From: Saccharibacillus endophyticus
Lineage (GTDB): Bacteria; Bacillota; Bacilli; Paenibacillales; Paenibacillaceae
DNA: 64,000 nt
NCBI RefSeq assembly: GCF_013185185.1
Contig: NZ_JAAZWE010000001.1
Span: forward strand, 186,001-250,000
Reading direction: 5' to 3'
The position numbers and the translations under genes are program-made. The notes beneath the pieces were generated by a model. That model saw only the letters and a program-made list of their open reading frames with translations, searched no databases and was not told the origin of the DNA. This document shows positions 58,022-64,000 of the stretch, one piece after another (within the stretch, counting starts at the first letter, position 1; every line of letters begins with the position of its first letter).

Positions 58022-58031
58022 AAACGGTTCG

Positions 58032-58694
58032 TCAAATATCGCTTTCTTCTCCCTCAGACAGGAGCATGCTCGGCACGTGATGAAGCTCGTTATACCGTTC
58101 CAGCTCATCGATTTCATGTTGAAGATCATCGAAGTTGAAGCGATGCGATCCCCATTGGCTTGCGATGATCCCGTCCGAATCTGGTTCTACGGTGAATTTC
58201 CCATCAGAAAGCCCCATTACGCCATAATCGAAATCTTCTTTATCGAGCCTGGAACCTTTGTTGGCGCTCAGGAACAAAACGACTTCTTCGCCGATCGTAA
58301 ACATCGGGGTCACTTTTTCGTCTACGATCAAGATTTTATCGTCTGTCTCGCCTCCTGCTGTTCGAACTTCTACAACGTTGCCGGGATCTCCTTTATAAAC
58401 AGTAAGTACTTGAACGAAAGTGTCAGTAGCCGGAAGTCCGGTAAAGTCGTTTTCCGTTTCTTGAGAAAGAACAGTACCATGAATGATAACATCCGAATCG
58501 CGCACCAGTTGATTCTTTTCCATTTTGGTCATCCAAGAACTGGCTTGAGCGATCTCTTTTTCACTACTTTCCTTCGTCGTTTCCATCGTTGCGGTTAGAG
58601 ATTCCGTTCGATTCGAGGTTTGATCTCCACAAGCGGCAAGAACGCCTAACAAGGCAGTCCCCATCAGCAAAAGCATTCTGTTAGATCGCATCAT
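58032..58694 (-). CDS. Lipoprotein of unknown function
   Basis: 220 residues from the ATG at 58692-58694 (AGGAGGGAAA). The lipobox is VLAAC. Mature domain: LVRDSDVIIHGTVLSQETEN, FVQVLTVYKGDPGNVVEVRTAGG and EEVVLFLSANKGS, a beta-barrel-like pattern typical of small exported OB-type domains. Convergent with the HAD gene, 10 bases apart. Confidence 0.78.
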   Translation of the reverse strand: MMRSNRMLLLMGTALLGVLAACGDQTSNRTESLTATMETTKESSEKEIAQASSWMTKMEKNQLVRDSDVIIHGTVLSQETENDFTGLPATDTFVQVLTVYKGDPGNVVEVRTAGGETDDKILIVDEKVTPMFTIGEEVVLFLSANKGSRLDKEDFDYGVMGLSDGKFTVEPDSDGIIASQWGSHRFNFDDLQHEIDELERYNELHHVPSMLLSEGEESDI

Positions 58695-58791
58695 TTTCCC
58701 TCCTGACTCCTGAATTGAATACCTATCTAATGAACGTCTTCTTTGCAAAGGACGTTATCTTTTTTATCCCTAAATCGAAAGGACGGTTCCT

Positions 58792-59328
58792 ATGCTCCGT
58801 TTACAAACTTTCACCCCGGAAGACTTCGATCAACTCATTCAATGGAGCGGCGACGAAGCCTTTTTGCTCCAATGGTCCGGTCCCCAATTTCAATATCCGC
58901 TATCTATCGATCAGTTGGAAACCTACACGCAAGGAGCTAACAACAAAGATTCCTCCGATCGGCTCATTTACAAAGTCGTCGACGAGTCAATCAACGAAAC
59001 CGTAGGCCACTTATGCCTAAGCCTGGACCGGGATAATCGTTCGGGACGAATCGGAAAAGTACTGCTCGGCGCAAACCATCAAGGCAAAGGCTACGGCGAA
59101 CAAATGATCCGGGAAGCGCTGCGGATCGGATTCGACGACTATCATCTGCACCGCATCAGCCTGGGCGTATTCGATTTCAACCACTCCGCGATCCGCTGCT
59201 ACGAAAAGTCAGGATTTGTTCAAGAAGGACTCATTCGGGATGCAAGAAGGTATAAAGACACCTTTTGGAATCTGATCGAAATGAGTATATTGGAAGAAGA
59301 ATGGAAAAGGATGAGCAAAGCCGAATGA
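58792..59328 (+). CDS. GNAT-family N-acetyltransferase (RimJ/RimL type)
   Basis: 178 residues. IGKVLLGANHQGKGYGEQMI carries the acetyl-CoA loop (GKGYGEQ), then LHRISLGVFDFNHSAIRCYEKSGF and a typical C-terminal tail, the RimJ/RimL layout. Acetylates an unknown amine. The last codons overlap the next frame (ATGA). Confidence 0.88.
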   Translation: MLRLQTFTPEDFDQLIQWSGDEAFLLQWSGPQFQYPLSIDQLETYTQGANNKDSSDRLIYKVVDESINETVGHLCLSLDRDNRSGRIGKVLLGANHQGKGYGEQMIREALRIGFDDYHLHRISLGVFDFNHSAIRCYEKSGFVQEGLIRDARRYKDTFWNLIEMSILEEEWKRMSKAE

Positions 59329-59788
59329 TCCGAGGCGTCAGCGTAGAAATTCCGAACGAATACGGCAGCTTTCTCGGCGAATTGCTAAAACCTTTTCCCG
59401 TCGCGGCATACAACTGGTGGGTCGGAGCAGAAGAATCGTATCGGATCGTAAACGGCGAGTTTGAACCTATGTTCTAAGAACCAGTGGAATGCATGAACGG
59501 CGAAGTACTGAAAAACATCATCGAGAACCAAAAAACTATCTCATTTTCCAAGACCTGAAATCTTTCCCCAAAACCGCTCGCCCTATCGAAATCAATACGT
59601 ATTCCGACTTCCTGACCAGCGAATGCGAATTATCCCTACTGGTCATCGATAGCAGCTACGTCACAATCTATTGCAAAGACATAAGGGTTACACACGACAT
59701 ACATACTCACGCCCAAGTCTTAAACTACAGAAATGTCCGCTACATCACCGACGAAAACGATTTTAGAACGAAGTTAACCGTCTACTAA
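59325..59788 (+). pseudogene. DUF2691-type gene with one stop and one frameshift
   Basis: From ATG 59325 the frame reads MIRGVSVEIPNEYGSFLGEL up to a TAA at 59475-59477, then continues in frame as NGEVLKNIIENQ to about 59530. The sequence next continues in another frame as YLIFQDLKSFPKT through LLVIDSSYVTIYCKD to the end at 59788. Adding one A to the A-run near 59530 and changing TAA to a sense codon restores a full DUF2691 protein of about 155 residues. Confidence 0.7.
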
Positions 59789-59831
59789 CCTAATACCCAA
59801 AATCCTTTCCTAAAAAGAAAAGCCCAGCGGA

Positions 59832-60022
59832 GCGAGAAATTCAGTGAATTATAGGTTTTCGAAGAAAACCTACGGTAACACGCTTGAAGTGTTGGCCTTT
59901 GAAGCCGGAAAATTCCTTAGTTAAATCCAATGCGTTTTACGGGTGAGACAGCGTCTTGTAAAGCATTTCGAAGAAATGCACTTCGGAAGCCTATGCTGGC
60001 AATTTCTCCCGCAGCCTCCCAG
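59832..60022. repeat. Long intergenic repeat, copy 2
   Basis: It shares ordered blocks with 3634-3776: GAGAAATTCAGTGAA, GCCTTTGAA, GGAAAATTCC and AATTTCTC..GCC. Outer pairing is GAGAAATT with AATTTCTC. This copy has its own inner hairpins, for example GCATTTC-GAA-GAAATGC. No coding content. Confidence 0.5.
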
Positions 60023-60073
60023 CTTTTTAAACCCAAACAGGATTTGCAATCTCTCACACAAGGAGTGGTTCAG

Positions 60074-60523
60074 ATGAAAAACATCTTCGACCCTGCGCCG
60101 ACCGAGGAAATTCTTACCCGGATCGATCAACTGCAACCGGATGCCGAGCCTTCATGGGGGAAAATGAGCGTCGCTCAAATGCTTGCGCATTGCTCAGCTT
60201 TTCAAGATATCGCCACCGGCGACTCCGTCAGCCCGAGAAGCTGGTTAGGCATAGTGGTTGGTCGTTTGGCTAAACCTGTTTTTTACAACGACAAGCCGCT
60301 TCCGCGAGACATGTCCACGATTCCGACGCTTATTATTACAGATCCACAAGCCTTTGATACAGAAAAAGCAATTCTGAGGCAGAAACTCAAAAAGTTACAA
60401 AGCATCGGACCTGACCAACAGCCGCTTCACCCTCATCCTTTCTTCGGCAAACTAAGCGCAGAAGAGTGGGGGAAAGGCATCTATAAACATCTGGATCATC
60501 ATCTCCGGCAGTTTGGCGTCTAA
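60074..60523 (+). CDS. DUF1569 (DinB-like) protein
   Basis: 149 residues from ATG 60074 (AAGGAGTGG); an open frame upstream runs into repeat copy 2 and is not coding. WGKMSVAQMLAHCSAFQDIA supplies the first His; the C-terminal EEWGKGIYKHLDHHLRQFGV supplies two more, as in the DinB/YfiT metal-binding four-helix fold. It probably binds a divalent metal; the reaction is unknown. Confidence 0.82.
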   Translation: MKNIFDPAPTEEILTRIDQLQPDAEPSWGKMSVAQMLAHCSAFQDIATGDSVSPRSWLGIVVGRLAKPVFYNDKPLPRDMSTIPTLIITDPQAFDTEKAILRQKLKKLQSIGPDQQPLHPHPFFGKLSAEEWGKGIYKHLDHHLRQFGV

Positions 60524-60737
60524 TTTAACCAAAGGAGAGGCCCAATCAATAATTACGATCTATTATTCGGCAATCAGTATCGGTTGATGCTAAGTAGTTG
60601 AGGTGCGTTGGTGCTAGAAAATCCGTCAAGGAGGATTCGAGGTCCGTTATGCCGAAGGGGTAGCGGACTATCGACGTCTGCGAATCGTGGCGATCAGAAA
60701 GTAAGAGATGCTGATTTGGAAGTTTGGATAAAGGATT

Positions 60738-60767
60738 AAAAAACTTGCACAAAAGTGCGGGTTTTTT
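60738..60767 (+). terminator. Terminator in the gap before 60806
   Basis: AAAAAACTTGCAC pairs with GTGCGGGTTTTTT around AAAA. The 60524-60737 stretch before it shows no gene. Confidence 0.7.
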
Positions 60768-60805
60768 ACACGCAAGCCTAAACCCGCTCGCCAGGAGGTT
60801 CTGAT

Positions 60806-61444
60806 ATGCCCTATAGCTATCCGGTTTTGCACGTTGAACCTTATCACGAGCGTCCTGAGTGGTTGAACAGCGCGACGGAAGTCGAGGAATACATGCGGCT
60901 TTCGCCGCTTGCAGACGAACGCGAAGTCGAGTTATTCCTATACGTGCTTCTGGGAGCCAGTGATCTTGAGCTACGCCCGACCCCTCGGGAGATGCTGCAA
61001 CAATTCATGGCGCTTGACGAGGAAGACGGAATCGCGCTTAGCGGCGGCATTGTTTTTTGCGAAAATGAAAACCGCCGCATCCTGCCCAGCTGCTGCGCGG
61101 GAGTCGAACAAATACCCGAGATTATAGAAGATGTGATCAATCGGCAAAGCCCGTGGCTGGGGCATGATCCATGGCCGACGATTACCTACGAAGGCGAGCA
61201 GGCGTATGTCTGGCCGGATCATGTTTCCGCTCAATTTCCCGATTCGGAATCGTTGAAGATCGAAGCCTCCGATGAACCGCCGATTGTCTATGCCTATAAG
61301 GAACTGCTGCAAAGCGTCCGCCGCTGCGCGTCTGAGCTTGAAGGCTTCATCGACGGACCGCTGTACCTTTGGTTAATCGCTAACAGTCCCGAACTAGCCG
61401 GAGCGGTGAGCGAACGTTTGAAGCGATTGCTTTTGCAAGAATAG
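60806..61444 (+). CDS. Uncharacterised protein
   Basis: 212 residues, ATG after CAGGAGGTTC. Acidic and soluble; VEEYMRLSPLADEREVELFL, then GGIVFCENENRRILPSCCAG, WLGHDPWPTITYEGE and a helical C-terminus. The central part, with two adjacent Cys and a SMI1-like GG..F pattern, is suggestive of an immunity-type fold but not diagnostic. Confidence 0.7.
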   Translation: MPYSYPVLHVEPYHERPEWLNSATEVEEYMRLSPLADEREVELFLYVLLGASDLELRPTPREMLQQFMALDEEDGIALSGGIVFCENENRRILPSCCAGVEQIPEIIEDVINRQSPWLGHDPWPTITYEGEQAYVWPDHVSAQFPDSESLKIEASDEPPIVYAYKELLQSVRRCASELEGFIDGPLYLWLIANSPELAGAVSERLKRLLLQE

Positions 61445-61518
61445 TAAGATAGGAATACGGGTAATTCGTAGGAAGCGAAGAGGAGTGTACATTCTAAAAC
61501 AGAAAGAAGGAGCCGAAC

Positions 61519-61959
61519 ATGATCCCTGCAAAAATCACGTTGGTTACGGTCGCGGCCGATAGCGTTCCGAAGCTGCGGGCCTTTTATCAGAGTTTGGGTT
61601 GGCCGGAGACGGATGTCAGCTCGGATAAGTACGCCGTATTCAAAACCGCAGGCGTGCTGCTGTCCATTTTTCCTATCGAAGAAGCGCTGCATGAAGCAGG
61701 ATTGGAATCGATAACGTCCTCCTCCGAACTTCCTGTTTTCAAAGGAGTCACGCTGTCGCTCAACGTCGATACGCCCGAACAGGTCGATACAATCATCCGC
61801 CAAGTGAAGGAAAAGGGCGGCCGAATCCTTAACGGACCGAAAGACGCCGTTTGGGGAGGACGCATCGGACACTTTATGGACCCGGAAAACAATCTATGGG
61901 AAGTCGCTTGGAATCCGACGGCCGTATTTAACGAATATGGGGCGATGACTTCTTTTTGA
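61519..61959 (+). CDS. Glyoxalase/VOC-fold protein
   Basis: 146 residues in two beta-alpha-beta-beta-beta halves: ITLVTVAADSVPKLRAFYQS, VTLSLNVDTPEQVDTIIRQV, GGRIGHFMDPENNLWEVAWNP. The last motif with its Glu is the typical VOC metal-ligand end. Could be a dioxygenase-like enzyme or a binding protein. Its stop overlaps the next gene. Confidence 0.88.
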   Translation: MIPAKITLVTVAADSVPKLRAFYQSLGWPETDVSSDKYAVFKTAGVLLSIFPIEEALHEAGLESITSSSELPVFKGVTLSLNVDTPEQVDTIIRQVKEKGGRILNGPKDAVWGGRIGHFMDPENNLWEVAWNPTAVFNEYGAMTSF

Positions 61960-62330
61960 AACATAAAATCAGGATTCCGATCGAGGTGAGCAGAATCAAG
62001 TTATTATTCGTATGCAGTCGCAATAAATGGAGAAGCCTGACCGCGGAAAAAATCTTCGATCCGCTGCCGGGCTATGACGTACGATCGGCCGGAACGGAGA
62101 ACGGAGCGCGAATCAAAGTGACGGAAGGCCATGTGGGCTGGGCGGATCAGATTTTTGTCATGGAAAAAAAGCATGTCCGGCGTTTGCGTGAAAAGTTCGT
62201 TACGGAACTGCAAGGAAAGCCTCTGATCTGTCTGGATATTCCCGACGATTACGGCTACATGGACGAAGACCTGATCGAAATATTGAAATCTCGGGTATCT
62301 GAACACGTATTGCTTCCGGAAGACTTTTAA
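61956..62330 (+). CDS. Low-molecular-weight phosphotyrosine-phosphatase-like protein
   Basis: 124 residues from TTG 61956 (overlapping the VOC stop); a GTG at 61986 would give a more typical N-terminus. The active-site loop CSRNKWRS matches CX5R[ST]; further family wording is SAGTENGARIKVTEGHVGWAD and IFVMEKKH. The usual C-terminal DPY motif is replaced by LDIPDDYGYMDE, which may supply the acid. Removes phosphate from an unknown target. Confidence 0.82.
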   Translation: MKHKIRIPIEVSRIKLLFVCSRNKWRSLTAEKIFDPLPGYDVRSAGTENGARIKVTEGHVGWADQIFVMEKKHVRRLREKFVTELQGKPLICLDIPDDYGYMDEDLIEILKSRVSEHVLLPEDF

Positions 62331-62399
62331 AGGCAGGCGCGACCGACAATAACAATGATACATATTACGGAGATCTACGAGCATAAGGAGGCATAGAGC

Positions 62400-63020
62400 G
62401 TGAGCAAAAAGGTCGATTATAAAAAGGACTACAAATCGTTATATCTTCCCAAGCCGGCCCCGGAGGTGCTAAAGATTCCGTCGATTCCTTTTTTCACGAT
62501 TGAAGGAAGCGGCGATCCCAATGAAGCAGACTTTGCACAGGCTACGGAAGCCTTATACAGCCTGAGCTATGCCGTCAAAATGTCTTATAAAAGCGACGAC
62601 ATCCCGGAAGGGTATTACGAATATACGGTTTTCCCGTTAGAAGGAATCTGGGATTTGGTCGATTATTCGAAGCCTTCCACGGATAAAAGCAACCTGAAGT
62701 ACAAAATCATGATTCGCCAACCGGACTTTTTGACCGACGAAGGTTTCGAACGGTTTTTGACGCAAACGAAAAAGAAAAAAACGAACCCGCGGCTGGATGA
62801 GGTGAGATTTGAACACGTGGAAGACGGGATGAGCTGTCAGATGATGCACGTCGGCAGCTTCGAAAACGAACCGGCGAGTTTTGCGCGCATGGAGCAGTTT
62901 TGTGCGGAGAACGGTTGGACGCGCAGCAGCAAGCTGCATCGCGAGATTTACATATCCGACCCGCGCAAGACCGTTCCGGAGAAACGGAGGACCGTTTTGC
63001 GATTCGGGGTGGAGAAATGA
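62400..63020 (+). CDS. GyrI-like small-molecule-binding protein
   Basis: 206 residues from GTG 62400 (AAGGAGGCATAG). Begins YKKDYKSLYLPKPAPEVL, continues with IPSIPFFTIEGSGDPNE, YAVKMSY and MHVGSFENEPASFARMEQF, and ends REIYISDP, the GyrI-like/BmrR-effector-like layout. It may bind or hydrolyse a cationic small molecule. Confidence 0.88.
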   Translation: MSKKVDYKKDYKSLYLPKPAPEVLKIPSIPFFTIEGSGDPNEADFAQATEALYSLSYAVKMSYKSDDIPEGYYEYTVFPLEGIWDLVDYSKPSTDKSNLKYKIMIRQPDFLTDEGFERFLTQTKKKKTNPRLDEVRFEHVEDGMSCQMMHVGSFENEPASFARMEQFCAENGWTRSSKLHREIYISDPRKTVPEKRRTVLRFGVEK

Positions 63021-63078
63021 GCACCTAAAAAACCGGCCTGACAAAGCGCGCGCTCCGTCATCCGGCATTTTAGGTGCT
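63020..63078. terminator. Inverted repeat between convergent genes
   Basis: AGCACCTAAAA (63020-63030) pairs with TTTTAGGTGCT (63068-63078), with an inner CCGG/CCGG pairing. A long bidirectional terminator-like stem. Confidence 0.5.
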
Positions 63079-63104
63079 GGCCCGGCGGTAGGGCCTGATC
63101 TGAT

Positions 63105-63509
63105 TTACTTGTTCTCTTCGCTCGGCGCGCCTTGATCTTCCATAAACCACAGCGGGTCCATATTGTCTTCTTCGCCGTTGTAGTTGATCAGGATTTCGTC
63201 GCCGGCTTTGATGTTGGTGTAAGCGTAGAAATCGAACGTATGCTTTTCGAAGCTGATTTCGTAGGTCGCATTGGGCGTGTAGGAATGGTTGATCAGGCTT
63301 CCGTAGCCGAGCAGGATCGCCGTGTGGTTCGCGCCGTATTCGAAAACGTAATCTTCCAAAATCGTTTTCTCGATATGTTCGTGTTCCTCGTTCTCGTAAG
63401 CGACGACCGGAGCTTCATGGATCAGCTCGCCTTTTGCGATATCGCGGGTCGCGAAAACGCCTCTTGTAAACTCGCCGCCGCTGAGCGGGGAATGCTTGAC
63501 TTCGATCAT
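63105..63509 (-). CDS. Small SET-domain protein
   Basis: 134 residues. SAM-binding SET wording: FTRGVFATRDIAKGELIHEAP, GYGSLINHSYTPNATYE (the NHS pseudo-knot motif) and IKAGDEILINYNGEEDN. A stand-alone SET fold with no pre- or post-SET cysteines, as in small bacterial SET proteins. It would methylate a lysine on an unknown protein. Confidence 0.85.
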   Translation of the reverse strand: MIEVKHSPLSGGEFTRGVFATRDIAKGELIHEAPVVAYENEEHEHIEKTILEDYVFEYGANHTAILLGYGSLINHSYTPNATYEISFEKHTFDFYAYTNIKAGDEILINYNGEEDNMDPLWFMEDQGAPSEENK

Positions 63510-63661
63510 GGTTTCACCTTCGCATTTCCTGGATTATAGAAAGATCGCCCCTTGCGGGCATAACGATAATTGTAGCCCAATCTGATCGGAACGGCAAGGA
63601 AGATCGAGAGGGGAAAAGTAAGCCTGTCGTTTAAACGGAAAAGAAGCGGGAGGTGCATGAA

Positions 63662-64000
63662 ATGAAATACGCCGCGACTTATTTGGACCGATATTTCGAT
63701 TCGATCGAAGAGTACGGTTCCAAAGTAGAGCTAATGACCTTGGCAAAAACCGGCGGTGCCGCAATGTCCGAATCTGCTTGGATCAGGGGGATCGGCGAAC
63801 TAATGAACTGGCAGGCCATGTCGGAGCGCTCCGGGGTATGGACTTATTACGAATCGGTAAATCCGCAAGCTGCCGAAACAACCGTTCTTTGGCTGGAGTC
63901 TCTGGACGGATCAGAAGGGTTCGCGCTTTATGCGCAAGGACTGAACCGATACGAAGATCAGATATTGATGGAACAGATCGATCACTGGATCGAGGAGCAC
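63662..64000 (+). CDS. Uncharacterised protein, 3' end outside the window
   Basis: ATG 63662 follows GGGAGGTGC. The 113 visible codons read KYAATYLDRYFDSIEEYGSK, then an alpha/beta pattern (TTVLWLESLDGSEGFALYAQ) without a known motif. The frame is open to the window end. Confidence 0.6.
   Translation, partial: MKYAATYLDRYFDSIEEYGSKVELMTLAKTGGAAMSESAWIRGIGELMNWQAMSERSGVWTYYESVNPQAAETTVLWLESLDGSEGFALYAQGLNRYEDQILMEQIDHWIEEH

Noticed and set aside
59930..60073. N-terminal extension of the DUF1569 gene
   Set aside because: It runs into the intergenic repeat and lacks a ribosome site; ATG 60074 has AAGGAGTGG.

Overview
The window looks like chromosomal DNA of a Gram-positive, spore-former-type Firmicute of the Paenibacillaceae (Paenibacillus or Saccharibacillus-like). 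This is inferred from strong AGGAGG ribosome sites, moderately GC-rich backbone genes, a YesM/YesN two-component system with a three-gene sugar ABC importer and glycosidases, an SasA/RelP-type small alarmone synthetase, and many small lipoproteins. No rRNA, tRNA or CRISPR was seen.

Layout. 0-10.7 kb is backbone: a LacI regulator divergent from a butanediol dehydrogenase with visible operators, a (p)ppGpp synthetase, a TPR-GGDEF diguanylate cyclase, and an OmpR-type two-component system followed by a beta-propeller lipoprotein. 10.8-23.7 kb is markedly AT-rich and has a different organisation: about fifteen one- or two-gene units on the + strand, each followed by an ~88-bp structured repeat (E1-E15). 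23.8-28.1 kb holds an unknown gene, a GC-rich alditol oxidase, and a decayed tail of the same array (E16-E18) with broken genes. 28.5-36.6 kb and 46.3-64 kb are + strand strings of small lipoproteins, uncharacterised proteins and small-molecule enzymes (three Nudix, HIT, aminoglycoside-type kinase, two chloramphenicol-phosphotransferase-like kinases, HAD, GNAT, glyoxalase-fold, SET domain). 36.6-46.2 kb is a minus-strand carbohydrate locus (sensor kinase, response regulator, two permeases, binding protein, two glycosidases).

The main discovery candidate is the 10.8-23.7 kb array, which behaves like an integron gene-cassette array. Each unit starts with GTT and about 16-18 further bases whose reverse complement occurs at the END of the same unit, just before the AAC that opens the next repeat. 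The sequence differs from unit to unit, yet start and end of one unit co-vary. That is expected if each unit was once a circle closed through one folded recombination site. The repeats are not classical attC sites: between an outer stem (TATTCACG/CGTGAATA) they carry three small hairpins with compensatory base changes, giving a cloverleaf-like single strand. Upstream of the first unit, three direct copies of the right stem half (GTTCGTGAATA) resemble an attI-like entry site. No recombinase is encoded in the window. Cargo includes a GNAT acetyltransferase, a zincin-like protein, a RelA/SpoT-domain protein (possible toxSAS), a Doc-type toxin with antitoxin, a uridine-kinase-like protein, a retropepsin-like pseudogene and several proteins I do not recognise.

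An IS110-family element sits exactly in the AAC of repeat E12. Removing it restores both the repeat and the co-varying cassette end. Its noncoding 5' region carries segments matching its own two ends and the target, in the order hairpin, target segment, donor segment, as expected for a bridge RNA.
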